From the NCBI RefSeq assembly GCF_014284305.1, contig NZ_JACOFW010000031.1:1-45541 (forward strand): 45,541 bases of DNA, in the 5' to 3' direction. This DNA comes from Affinundibacterium seohonense (GTDB taxonomy: Bacteria; Pseudomonadota; Gammaproteobacteria; Burkholderiales; Burkholderiaceae_D). Position numbers and translations under genes: made by a program. The notes beneath the pieces were generated by a model, which was not told where the DNA came from, did not search any database, and saw nothing but the letters and a program-made list of their open reading frames with translations. Numbering within the stretch: the stretch's first letter is position 1; each line of letters opens with the position of its first letter. Of this stretch, positions 1-8,119 are shown piece by piece.

Positions 1-125
1 TTGAGTCTTCGTTTGAAAAATACGTGGCGAAGTTCTTTTATTTTTAAAGTGCCTACTAGAGACGCAATCATTACCCAATAAAAAACCCCGCTTTTAATAA
101 AAGACGGGGTTTGTCAGCGATCTGA
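1..125. repeat. Terminal inverted repeat, left copy
   Basis: These 125 bases are the exact reverse complement of 45415-45539. Position i pairs with 45540-i, and the identity stops at 126. The copy carries a hairpin terminator at 80-112 and no open reading frame of note. The shared block ends just before a unique hairpin on each side. It probably marks a multicopy sequence at which the assembly stopped, such as the flank of an rRNA operon or of a mobile element. The identity of the full repeat cannot be told from here. Confidence 0.95.
80..112 (-). terminator. Rho-independent terminator downstream of phr, inside the repeat
   Basis: Read on the minus strand, an AAACCCCG arm and a CGGGGTTT arm enclose a 14-base AT-rich loop, followed by a run of six T. 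It lies about 40 bases after the phr stop and would end the photolyase transcript. The identical structure follows tolC at the other end of the window. Confidence 0.8.
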
Positions 126-152
126 GCCGGAGAGAAATCTCCGGCTTTTTTT
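126..152 (+). terminator. Inward-facing terminator hairpin next to the left repeat
   Basis: The inverted repeat GCCGGAGA/TCTCCGGC with a 4-base loop is followed by seven T on the plus strand. It would stop transcription entering from the left edge, and it overlaps the last codons of the convergent phr gene. Read outward it lacks a T run because the repeat follows directly. Confidence 0.75.
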
Positions 153-1638
153 ATGCCTGCACTTTTTTGACGACGCTGTATCGTTCTAAAGTCTTTTTAC
201 GTGCCACATCATGTTCGACGATAGGGTTGGGATAGTCGATGCCGATCTTGAGATTGGCAGCTTGCAGCTCTAAAGGACGCAAAGTCCAAGGTGCGTGGAT
301 TTGTTTGTGATTCAGGGCGGCGAGCTGTGGTAAGTAGCGTTTGATAAATTTACCTTCACTGTCGAATTTCTCAGATTGTGTAATCGGATTAAAAATGCGG
401 AAGTAAGGCTGAGCATCGCAGCCAGTTGATGCTGCCCATTGCCAACCACCGTTATTCGCAGAAAGATCAAAGTCATTTAAGTGCGAGGCAAAATAGGCTT
501 CGCCCCAGCGCCAATCTATACCGAGATCTTTGACCAAGAAACTTGCCACCACCATACGCAAGCGATTGTGCATGTAGCCAGTTTGGTTCAATTGCAACAT
601 CGCTGCATCGACCAGCGGATAGCCAGTTTTGCCATCACACCATGCTTGAAACAAGGCTTGCGCATGATCACCGTTTTCCCATGTGATCGCATCATATTCG
701 GGTTTAAACGCCTTGCTAACGACATGCGGATGATGATCCAAAATCATGAAGTAAAAATCACGCCAGATGAGTTCAGATAGCCACACGCTAGCGCCAGCCA
801 CGTTGCTTGCAACGCGCATGTGTTCAATGGCGAGCCTGACCAAATAGCGTATCGACACCGTACCGAAACGCAAATGCACGGAAAGGTAGGAGGGACCTTT
901 GATCGAAGGAAAGTCGCGTGTAGTGCCATATTGATCGATACGATTTAAGAAATCGTCAAGTAGGGCATTGGCCGCTAACATGCCACCTTGTAGCTTGATT
1001 TCCGCGTCTTCAAAAGGCTCAAATCCCATGTCTGCTAATGTTGGCAATTCGGCGTCGAGTTGTGTCGGTAAAGTCGGAGCAAAGCGATGCGCATATTTTT
1101 CGATCGGATAGGCTTTGAAATAAAAGTCAGGTTCCGCATCGGCTTCCGAAGCTAGTTTTTTTAGCCATGCATTCTTATAGGGTGTAAAGACAGAAAAAGG
1201 CTTGCCTGCCAAGCTTAAGACCTCATTGTCTTCAAAAATCACTTGATCTTTGCAAGCTATGAACTGGCAATTGAAACTCTGCAATGCCAGTTCAATTGTG
1301 TGATCCCGCGTTTTGGCGGTGGGTTCATAATCGCGGTTGACGAAAACAGCGTTGACTTCGAGTTCTGCCGCCAGCTTGGGGATTAAATGTTGTGGGTCGC
1401 CATAATGTACGATTAAATTTGACCCGAGTTTTTTGAGTTCAGCGCGCAGTTCAACAATGCTTTGATGAATAAATTGCACGCGTCGATCGCGTTTTGGTAA
1501 ATGCTGCAAAATCGTGGTGTCAAAGATAAAAACGCAGTAGCAATGCTCGCTTTGACTCAGGGCTCGATAGAGCGCAGCGTGATCGTAGGAGCGTAAATCG
1601 CGGCGGAACCAGACTAGGCTTTTGGAGTGATTTGTCAT
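151..1638 (-). CDS. phrB: Deoxyribodipyrimidine photolyase (CPD photolyase)
   Basis: This 495-residue protein belongs to the cryptochrome/photolyase family, which uses blue light and FADH- to split cyclobutane pyrimidine dimers in DNA. The N-terminal antenna (Rossmann-like) domain opens with LVWFRRDLR. The C-terminal FAD domain holds WLSELIWRDFYF near residue 290 and the stretch NNGGWQWAASTGCDAQPYFR at about 395-414, which contains tryptophans of the electron-transfer chain. The length matches class I enzymes. The antenna cofactor is probably a folate, but this is not certain from sequence. The ATG at 1636-1638 has only a weak ribosome site. The gene is divergent from yqgE and is transcribed alone toward the left repeat. 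A (6-4) photolyase or cryptochrome is less likely. Confidence 0.95.
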   Translation of the reverse strand: MTNHSKSLVWFRRDLRSYDHAALYRALSQSEHCYCVFIFDTTILQHLPKRDRRVQFIHQSIVELRAELKKLGSNLIVHYGDPQHLIPKLAAELEVNAVFVNRDYEPTAKTRDHTIELALQSFNCQFIACKDQVIFEDNEVLSLAGKPFSVFTPYKNAWLKKLASEADAEPDFYFKAYPIEKYAHRFAPTLPTQLDAELPTLADMGFEPFEDAEIKLQGGMLAANALLDDFLNRIDQYGTTRDFPSIKGPSYLSVHLRFGTVSIRYLVRLAIEHMRVASNVAGASVWLSELIWRDFYFMILDHHPHVVSKAFKPEYDAITWENGDHAQALFQAWCDGKTGYPLVDAAMLQLNQTGYMHNRLRMVVASFLVKDLGIDWRWGEAYFASHLNDFDLSANNGGWQWAASTGCDAQPYFRIFNPITQSEKFDSEGKFIKRYLPQLAALNHKQIHAPWTLRPLELQAANLKIGIDYPNPIVEHDVARKKTLERYSVVKKVQA

Positions 1639-1749
1639 TCGTCAACTAATTAATTTGTATTTTTTGTTAATTTTTATTTTGGGCATAAAGTCAGCTTGGA
1701 GACGATAGCACAGATCAAATAACTCAGCTAAAACTGATAAAATAGCGGT

Positions 1750-2460
1750 ATGAAGAAGCAAAAACCATTAAATTCCCTAATAGAAGACTTTGAAGACGAG
1801 GAAATTGAACTCGTCGGACATGATTTTTCCGATCTCTTAGATCAAACGATTAAGCTCCAACATGCCAATGCCAGTGAGGATGCAGAGAAGCAAACACTCA
1901 ATTTGAGTAATCATTTCTTAATTGCCATGCCAAGCATGCAAGACCCTGTTTTTGGCGGCAGTGTGGTTTATATGTGTGAACATAATTCGCGCGGCGCCAT
2001 GGGCATGGTGATCAATCGTCCCACTGATATGACCATTGCCGAGCTGTTTGATCGTATTGATTTGCAATTGGAAATTATTCCTAACTCCCACCCCTTGGGG
2101 CAAAAGCCCGTGATGTTTGGCGGTCCCGTGCAAAGTGATCGCGGCTTTGTTTTGCATGCACCAGCCGGTAAATTTACTTCCTCGCTCAAGGTCAGTGACG
2201 AGGTGAGTTTTACGACCTCACGCGATATTTTGGAGTTGTTGGCAACTGGCGAAGCACCACAGCGCTTATTGTTAAGCATAGGTTACGCAGGCTGGGATGC
2301 TGGGCAATTGGAAAAAGAAATACTCGACAATGGCTGGCTGACGGTTCCTGCAGACTTAGACGTGATGTTTGAAGTCCCTATCGAACAGCGCTTTGATGCG
2401 GCGATGAAATTACTCGGTTTTGATCCATTAATGCTGGCTTCAGTCGCGGGACATGCTTGA
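1750..2460 (+). CDS. yqgE: YqgE/AlgH family protein (DUF179)
   Basis: This 236-residue protein is in the UPF0301/YqgE family, whose biochemical role is not settled. The conserved fold begins at NLSNHFLIAMPSM (about residue 52) and continues with GGSVVYMCEHN, GMVINRPTD, FGGPVQSDRGFVLH and GYAGWDAGQLEKE. The family usually starts directly at the LSNHFLIAMP segment, so about 45 acidic residues at the N terminus are extra. A -10-like TAAAAT lies at 1738-1743, immediately before the ATG, and no ribosome site is visible. The message may be leaderless, or translation may start further in. The gene heads the ruvX-pyrB-pyrX-plsC series and overlaps ruvX by one base. Confidence 0.88.
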   Translation: MKKQKPLNSLIEDFEDEEIELVGHDFSDLLDQTIKLQHANASEDAEKQTLNLSNHFLIAMPSMQDPVFGGSVVYMCEHNSRGAMGMVINRPTDMTIAELFDRIDLQLEIIPNSHPLGQKPVMFGGPVQSDRGFVLHAPAGKFTSSLKVSDEVSFTTSRDILELLATGEAPQRLLLSIGYAGWDAGQLEKEILDNGWLTVPADLDVMFEVPIEQRFDAAMKLLGFDPLMLASVAGHA

Positions 2461-2867
2461 TGAGTGTGCCTGAGACGATGCCAGTGAGCGGCACCATACT
2501 GGCTTTTGATTTTGGTTTGAAAAGAATAGGCGTCGCTGTTGGCAATACCGTGACCCGTCAAGCACAGCCCTTAGCGATCATCAGTGCAGCCAGTAATGAG
2601 GCGAAGTTCGAAGCGGTTGCCAAGTTGATTAAAGAGTGGCAACCGGCTTTGTGCGTGGTTGGATTGCCCATGCACCCGGATGGTGCTGCTCACGAAATGA
2701 CAGTGCGTTGTCAGCGATTTGCCAATCAATTACATGGCCGTTATGGCGTCAAAATCGCCTTGGTCGACGAGCGCTATTCGTCTGCAGTACTGCAGGCAAA
2801 GCAGGGTGAACGCATTGATGATCAGGCGGCAGCCGTGATCTTGCAACAGTATTTTGATCAAACGTAA
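2460..2867 (+). CDS. ruvX: Putative Holliday junction resolvase RuvX/YqgF
   Basis: This 135-residue RNase H-fold protein belongs to the YqgF/RuvX family, linked to Holliday junction processing and to 16S rRNA 5'-end maturation. The metal-site motifs are visible: DFGLKRIGVAVGN near residue 18, VDERYSS around residue 102, and DDQAAAVILQQYF near the C terminus. The ATG at 2460 overlaps the yqgE stop as TGATG, implying translational coupling. A TTG one codon earlier is possible but less attractive. The yqgE-ruvX pairing is widespread in proteobacteria. Confidence 0.92.
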   Translation: MSVPETMPVSGTILAFDFGLKRIGVAVGNTVTRQAQPLAIISAASNEAKFEAVAKLIKEWQPALCVVGLPMHPDGAAHEMTVRCQRFANQLHGRYGVKIALVDERYSSAVLQAKQGERIDDQAAAVILQQYFDQT

Positions 2868-2901
2868 AGTAAAAACTCCTATAACTAGGTAAAGAGTCGA
2901 G

Positions 2902-3873
2902 ATGAAAAATCCACAGTTAAATAAAAACGGCGAGCTACAACATTTATTGGGAATTGATGGCTTACCGAAATCCATCATCAATCATATTCTCGACACGGCG
3001 TCGTCCTTTGTCAGTATCGGTGAACGCGAGTTAAAGAAAGTGCCGCTGATGCATGGCAAAAGCGTGTTTAACTTATTTTTTGAAAACTCGACGCGCACAC
3101 GTACCACTTTTGAAATCGCCGCAAAACGCTTGTCGGCCGATGTCATTAATTTAAATATCGCCGCATCCAGCGCAAGTAAAGGCGAATCTTTACTTGATAC
3201 GATAGACAATTTGGCCGCCATGCATGCGGATATGTTTGTGGTACGTCATGCCACCTCGGGCGCGCCATTCTTAATCGCCCAACATTTGAACGACACCAAG
3301 CAGCACCATGTCCATGTTGTGAATGCTGGCGACGGCAGACACGAGCATCCGACCCAAGGTTTGTTGGACATGTACACCATCCGTCATTACAAAAAAGACT
3401 TTAGTAATCTGACGGTAGCGATTGTCGGTGACGTCTTGCACAGTCGTGTGGCGCGTTCGGATATCCATGCTTTAACGACATTGGGTGCAGCCGAAGTGCG
3501 TGTGATCGGCCCACGAACTTTGTTGCCAGGCGGATTAGAGCAAATGGGCGTCCGTGTTTTTACCGACATGAACGAAGGTTTGCGAGGCGTCGATGTTGTC
3601 ATCATGTTGCGTTTGCAAAATGAACGTATGAACGGTGCCTTGTTGCCGTCGACACAGGAATACTTCAAACAATATGGTTTGACACCTGAGCGTTTAGCTT
3701 TAGCCAAATCGGATGCCATCGTGATGCATCCAGGTCCCATGAATCGCGGTGTGGAAATTGACTCTGCAGTTGCCGATGGCCCACAGGCTGTCATTTTGCC
3801 TCAGGTGACGTTTGGAATCGCGGTGCGGATGGCCGTTATGAGTATCGTTTCAGGCAGTAATGCATCAGCCTAG
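2902..3873 (+). CDS. pyrB: Aspartate carbamoyltransferase catalytic subunit
   Basis: This 323-residue enzyme condenses carbamoyl phosphate with aspartate, the first committed step of pyrimidine synthesis. The carbamoyl-phosphate motif [19 protein letters not shown] lies near residue 58. HPTQGLLD and a C-terminal [11 protein letters not shown] follow as expected. The length fits the class that works in a complex with a dihydroorotase-like partner, and that partner (PyrX) is the next gene, 47 bases downstream. No pyrI is present. The regulator gene pyrR, which I recall between ruvX and pyrB in related genomes, is absent here, where the gap is only 34 bases. Confidence 0.97.
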   Translation: MKNPQLNKNGELQHLLGIDGLPKSIINHILDTASSFVSIGERELKKVPLMHGKSVFNLFFENSTRTRTTFEIAAKRLSADVINLNIAASSASKGESLLDTIDNLAAMHADMFVVRHATSGAPFLIAQHLNDTKQHHVHVVNAGDGRHEHPTQGLLDMYTIRHYKKDFSNLTVAIVGDVLHSRVARSDIHALTTLGAAEVRVIGPRTLLPGGLEQMGVRVFTDMNEGLRGVDVVIMLRLQNERMNGALLPSTQEYFKQYGLTPERLALAKSDAIVMHPGPMNRGVEIDSAVADGPQAVILPQVTFGIAVRMAVMSIVSGSNASA

Positions 3874-3920
3874 TCCTCACACATGTCCACATAGAACAAG
3901 AATTTTCGGAAAGAATGTAA

Positions 3921-5204
3921 ATGAATCTTCACATTAAAAATGGTCGAGTGATTGATCCTGCGAGTGGCTTGGATGAAGTTAAAGATATCTTTATCAGTGC
4001 AGGAAAAATTGCGTCATTGGGTTTGCCACCAGCTGATTTTACGGCAACGCAAACCATCGACGCGAGTGGCTTGATTGTGACGCCGGGCTTAGTCGACTTG
4101 AGCGCTCGTTTGCGCGAACCTGGTTTTGAATACAAAGCGACTCTGGAATCTGAATTGCAGGCAGCCATGCGTGGTGGTGTGACCAGTTTGGTGTGCCCAC
4201 CGGACACCGATCCAGTTTTGGATGAAGCCGGTTTAGTGGAAATGCTCAAGCAAAGAGCCAAGATGCAGCACAAGGCAAACGTTTATCCTTTGGGCGCATT
4301 GACCGTCGGTTTGAAAGGACAAAATCTGACCGAGATGGCAGCCTTGACTGCCGCTGGCTGTGTGGGTTTCTCACAAGCTGAAGAAGCGATTGTTGACACC
4401 AATGTTTTACAACGCGCCTTGTCCTACGCTGCCACTTTTGGCTACACCGTTTGGTTGCGCCCACAAGATGCTTTTGTGGGGAAGGGCGGCGTTGCGCATA
4501 GTGGACCATTAGCGTCCCGCCTTGGTTTGTCCGGCGTACCGGTGATGGCCGAGACCATCGCCTTGCATACCCTATTTGAATTGATGCGCGCAACCGGCGC
4601 AAGAGTGCATTTGTGCCGAATTTCCTCGGCTGCTGGTCTCGAATTGATTCGTCAGGCGAAAAAAGAGGGCTTGCCATTAACTTGTGATGTTGGGGTTCAT
4701 CATGTGCACTTGACAGATACCGATATCGGTTACTTCGACTCGAACGCGCGTTTAACGCCACCATTGCGCAGTCAGCGTGATCGTGATGCGATTTCGGCAG
4801 CATTAGTAGATGGCACCGTCGATGCGATTTGCTCTGATCATACGCCCGTCGATGATGATGAAAAAGCTTTGCCGTTTGCCGAAGCTTCACCTGGTGCAAC
4901 AGGTTTAGAGCTATTACTATCTTTGGTCGTGAAATGGTCAGATGATAGCCGTGGCGCCATCGGTCTGGCGCATGCCATAGCCAAAATTACGCGTGATCCA
5001 GCAGGCTTGGTCGGCTTGGTATGCGGACAAGTCAAGGTTGGTGAAGCTGCAGATTTATGTATATTTGATCCAAGCGCTCGTTGGATGGTGAAGGCCGATG
5101 CCTTGGTAAGTCAAGGTAAGCACACGCCTTTCCTCGGTTATGAATTGCCTGCGGTGGTCAAGGCAACTATTGTCCACGGTCGTATTGCCTATAGCTCTAT
5201 GTAG
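3921..5204 (+). CDS. pyrX: Dihydroorotase-like protein PyrX (pseudo-dihydroorotase)
   Basis: The 427 residues align by eye throughout with type I dihydroorotases, but the catalytic zinc ligands are missing. The usual HxH before LREPG is SAR (residues 61-63 in VDLSARLREPG). The later histidine in the HVxHxS-like motif is arginine (HLCRIS, R233). SDHTP near D306 remains. In Pseudomonas such an inactive PyrC' is a structural partner that stabilises aspartate carbamoyltransferase, and the location directly after pyrB fits that role. An active dihydroorotase must then be encoded elsewhere. The conservation of the rest of the chain argues against a decaying gene. Confidence 0.9.
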   Translation: MNLHIKNGRVIDPASGLDEVKDIFISAGKIASLGLPPADFTATQTIDASGLIVTPGLVDLSARLREPGFEYKATLESELQAAMRGGVTSLVCPPDTDPVLDEAGLVEMLKQRAKMQHKANVYPLGALTVGLKGQNLTEMAALTAAGCVGFSQAEEAIVDTNVLQRALSYAATFGYTVWLRPQDAFVGKGGVAHSGPLASRLGLSGVPVMAETIALHTLFELMRATGARVHLCRISSAAGLELIRQAKKEGLPLTCDVGVHHVHLTDTDIGYFDSNARLTPPLRSQRDRDAISAALVDGTVDAICSDHTPVDDDEKALPFAEASPGATGLELLLSLVVKWSDDSRGAIGLAHAIAKITRDPAGLVGLVCGQVKVGEAADLCIFDPSARWMVKADALVSQGKHTPFLGYELPAVVKATIVHGRIAYSSM

Positions 5205-5315
5205 TCGACGTCAGACCATTCCTTGAGTTAGCACTAAGTTGCCTATGAGTCGCTAATTTGAGGAATTGTCGTTTTTCATTTCGACCTTTTTCTTTCATTA
5301 TTCTTTCGGTGTTGC

Positions 5316-6059
5316 ATGCCTAAACTGCGTTTCGCCCGTGTCATGTTGCACGTATTTGCAGGCGTTTTGACTTGTGCCTTTATTTTTCCCTTCATCGCAG
5401 CGGGTAAACGCGAGGCTTTGGTGCGTCGTTGGTCATCGCAATTACTCGGCCTGTGTAACGTTCGCGTGAAGTTCATCGATCAAAGCGGCGGCCAAATCGC
5501 CGATCATGCTTTGATCATTGCTAATCACGTTTCGTGGCTAGATATTTTTGTGATCAATTCTTGGCAAGCATGTCATTTCGTGGCCAAGGCAGATATTCGT
5601 AGTTGGCCTATCGCCGGATGGTTGAGCGCACAAGCTGGCACCATTTTTTTGGCACGTGGCAAACAGCGCGAAGTGCGTCGTATTTACGAAGGCTTAGTCC
5701 AGCAATTAGAGCAAAACAAACGCATCGCTTTTTTTCCAGAAGGAACAACAGGCGCGCAAGGTGGCGTTCTACCGTTTCATCCGAACTTATTTGAAGCAGC
5801 GATCGAAGCCAAAGTCCCCGTGCTACCTTTTGCAGTGCGATACGTTGATGCGCAAGGACAACTTCATCCTGCAGCCGATTTTATTGGTGAGATGACTTTT
5901 GCCGAAAGTATGAAATTGATTTTGGCCTCTGGTGAAATGACTGCGGAGTTAATTCAATTACCGAATATCCCAACCGAAGGCGCCCATCGTCGTGAGGTTG
6001 CACAAGCAGCGCGTGTAATCGTTGCTAAAGCGCTTGGCGTTAGTTTGGATAGTGTTTAG
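5316..6059 (+). CDS. plsC: 1-acyl-sn-glycerol-3-phosphate acyltransferase
   Basis: This 247-residue membrane-associated acyltransferase transfers an acyl chain to lysophosphatidic acid to give phosphatidic acid. The N terminus is a hydrophobic segment (about residues 8-30). The catalytic NHxSWLD motif appears as ANHVSWLDIFVI near residue 70 and the substrate motif as FPEGTT near residue 142. It sits 111 bases after pyrX in the same direction. The arrangement pyrB-pyrX-plsC recurs in Burkholderiales. Transfer to another lysolipid cannot be excluded from sequence alone. Confidence 0.9.
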   Translation: MPKLRFARVMLHVFAGVLTCAFIFPFIAAGKREALVRRWSSQLLGLCNVRVKFIDQSGGQIADHALIIANHVSWLDIFVINSWQACHFVAKADIRSWPIAGWLSAQAGTIFLARGKQREVRRIYEGLVQQLEQNKRIAFFPEGTTGAQGGVLPFHPNLFEAAIEAKVPVLPFAVRYVDAQGQLHPAADFIGEMTFAESMKLILASGEMTAELIQLPNIPTEGAHRREVAQAARVIVAKALGVSLDSV

Positions 6060-6111
6060 TTTTTGACCTGAGTATGAAGCTAGCTGCTGTCAACACGATT
6101 CAAGGCACAGG

Positions 6112-6936
6112 CTAGAAGGGTGTCTGATGTTGCGGACTTTGCACTTGCAAAACTAGTCGATCAGATAATCGTACCGCCGTTAATTGACCGCCCCAGACAC
6201 AGCCCGTATCCAGACTGATTACATTCTCTCGTAAGACTAAACCTAATGTTGACCAATGCCCGAAAATGACCGTGCAGTCTTGGGTTTGGCGATTGGTTAG
6301 GTCGAACCATGGGGCTAGATGCTCAGGTGCTTTTGCCGCACCTTCTTTGAGGTCAAAGTCCATACTTCCATCGGCATGACAAAAACGCATACGGGTGAGG
6401 GCGTTGATAATGCAGCGTTGGCGTTCTGTTCCTTGTAAATGATCGTTCCAGAGAGTCGGCGTATTGCCGTACATGGTGCTTAGCAGGTCTTGCCAATTGT
6501 CGCCGCGCAGTTCGATTTCAATTTCTTGCGCTAGTTGTCGTGTTTTGGTTTTATCCCAATTGGCGAAAACACCCGCGTGTACCAGCAGACCGTCATTGAG
6601 CTCGATTGCCATCGGACGACGACGTAGCCATTGCAATAAATCTTCTCTATCTTCAGCTTCTAAAATAGCGTCTAAGGTGTCGCTCCGGTGTAATGAACGG
6701 GCGCCGCAGGCGACAGCTAGCAAATGCAAATCATGATTGCCCAAAACCGTATCCGCACGTGTTCCTAAATTTTTGACTAGACGTAGAGTCTCTAATGATT
6801 TAGGGCCACGATTCACTAAGTCGCCAGCAAACAGTAAGCGCGCCTGCGGGTCAATCGCATCTATCTTCGCAATCAGCGCGACAAGCTGATCGTAGCAGCC
6901 TTGCACATCGCCAATTACAAATATTGATTGCGACAT
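6112..6936 (-). CDS. apaH: Symmetrical bis(5'-nucleosyl)-tetraphosphatase
   Basis: This 274-residue metallophosphatase cleaves Ap4A into two ADP. The calcineurin-type motifs are GDVQGC (10-15), GDLVNRGPKSLETLR (39-53) and LGNHDLHLLA (65-74). The C-terminal FGHWSTLG and LDTGCVWGGQLTAVRL segments match ApaH closely. The first motif has glutamine where E. coli has histidine (GDVHG). I recall the same change in other betaproteobacterial ApaH proteins, so it is probably not a loss of function. The start ATG overlaps the hemH stop by one base (TAATG), so the two genes are likely co-translated. Confidence 0.95.
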   Translation of the reverse strand: MSQSIFVIGDVQGCYDQLVALIAKIDAIDPQARLLFAGDLVNRGPKSLETLRLVKNLGTRADTVLGNHDLHLLAVACGARSLHRSDTLDAILEAEDREDLLQWLRRRPMAIELNDGLLVHAGVFANWDKTKTRQLAQEIEIELRGDNWQDLLSTMYGNTPTLWNDHLQGTERQRCIINALTRMRFCHADGSMDFDLKEGAAKAPEHLAPWFDLTNRQTQDCTVIFGHWSTLGLVLRENVISLDTGCVWGGQLTAVRLSDRLVLQVQSPQHQTPF

Positions 6937-8042
6937 TAGTGGTCGGCTCCAAAACGCTTTGCTTCGGCACGGCTAATCAGTGCTTGTTGCTTTTCTTGTT
7001 CGCGCATACTGGCAGTTTTCATGGTTGGCCAGCCGATCAGATGTTGTTCACTGATTTCCGCTAAAGCACGTAAGCCGTCTGGGGATTCATTTAAGCAGGG
7101 GATGTAGTTAAAGGTCTGACCGCCCGCGCCCAAAAATGCTTGGCGTACTTCCATCGCGATTTCTTCTAGTGTTTCTAGACAATCGGCCAAGAATCCTGGA
7201 CAAACCACATCAATGCGTTTAACGCCTTGTTTCGCGAGGGCTTGTACGGTTGGCTCAGTGTAGGGTTGTAACCATTCAGCGCGACCCAAACGTGATTGAA
7301 AGGTAACGATATATTCCTCTTTGCCGAGACCTAATTGCTCCGCAAGCAGGCGTGCCGTTTTGTAGCACTCGCAGTGATAAGGATCGCCGCGCATCAAGAA
7401 AGCTTTTGGCAGTCCATGAAAACTCATCACGAGTTTTTCGGGTTTGCCATTGATTTCCCATGATTTCAGAACGGAGACTTTCAACGCATGGATGTAAGCA
7501 GGGTGGTCATGGTAATGCTTGATGAAACGTAGTTCCGGCACGTTGCGCGTTTGTTGGTAATGCTGAGTGACAGCGTCAAAATTCGCGGCCGTGGTAGTTG
7601 CTGAATACTGAGGATAAGCAGGTAAAATCAAGATGCGTTCGTGGCCTTCGGCTTTGAGTTGACTCAAGACTTCGGGGATCGATGGCGAACCGTAGCACAT
7701 CGCGTGTACCACATTGACTTCGTGCCCACGCTCACCGAGATAGCCTTTGAGTAAGACTGCTTGTTTGCGTGTGTGGACTAATAAAGGCGAGCCATCATTG
7801 CTCCAAATTGCTGCGTATTTTTCAGCAGATTTTTTTGAACGGAATGGCAGAATGATCAAATTCAGTATCATCCACCATACTGCTCGCGGGATTTCGACCA
7901 CACGTTGATCCCACAAAAACTGTTTCAAATAACGTCTAACAGCACTGGTCGTGGGCGCGTCGGGTGTTCCAAGATTGATTAACACGACCGCTGTTTTTTC
8001 GGCTCTACCGTGCGAGTAATCTGGTTCTTTTAAAAATGCCAT
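6936..8042 (-). CDS. hemH: Ferrochelatase
   Basis: This 368-residue enzyme inserts ferrous iron into protoporphyrin IX, the last step of protohaem synthesis. It shows [21 protein letters not shown] near the N terminus, the catalytic SFHGLP near residue 209, and the [14 protein letters not shown] and [14 protein letters not shown] segments that line the active cleft. The length is usual for proteobacteria. It is the promoter-proximal gene of a hemH-apaH pair. HemJ, which probably makes its substrate, lies far off at 23.2 kb. Confidence 0.96.
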   Translation of the reverse strand: MAFLKEPDYSHGRAEKTAVVLINLGTPDAPTTSAVRRYLKQFLWDQRVVEIPRAVWWMILNLIILPFRSKKSAEKYAAIWSNDGSPLLVHTRKQAVLLKGYLGERGHEVNVVHAMCYGSPSIPEVLSQLKAEGHERILILPAYPQYSATTTAANFDAVTQHYQQTRNVPELRFIKHYHDHPAYIHALKVSVLKSWEINGKPEKLVMSFHGLPKAFLMRGDPYHCECYKTARLLAEQLGLGKEEYIVTFQSRLGRAEWLQPYTEPTVQALAKQGVKRIDVVCPGFLADCLETLEEIAMEVRQAFLGAGGQTFNYIPCLNESPDGLRALAEISEQHLIGWPTMKTASMREQEKQQALISRAEAKRFGADH

Positions 8043-8119
8043 GGTCGCCTTTCTTAATTGGTTAAATGCTCAACAAACACTGTAGTTTTGTGTATTTGGC
8101 GCGATTGTAGTGCAATATG

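Noticed and set aside
1..125. Terminal repeats as prophage attachment sites or plasmid circle overlap
   Set aside because: Both would give direct repeats; these are inverted. No integrase, phage or plasmid genes are present and the content is housekeeping.
4246..4899. 217-residue reading frame on the minus strand
   Set aside because: It lies wholly opposite the well-conserved pyrX gene, has no recognisable domain and has a composition typical of antisense frames.
5228..5256. CIRCE-like dyad (TTAGCACTA ... GAGTCGCTAA) upstream of plsC
   Set aside because: The left half matches CIRCE at 8 of 9 bases, but the right half has an inserted base and the spacing is off. plsC is not a heat-shock gene. 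It is probably chance, although hrcA in the same window made it tempting.
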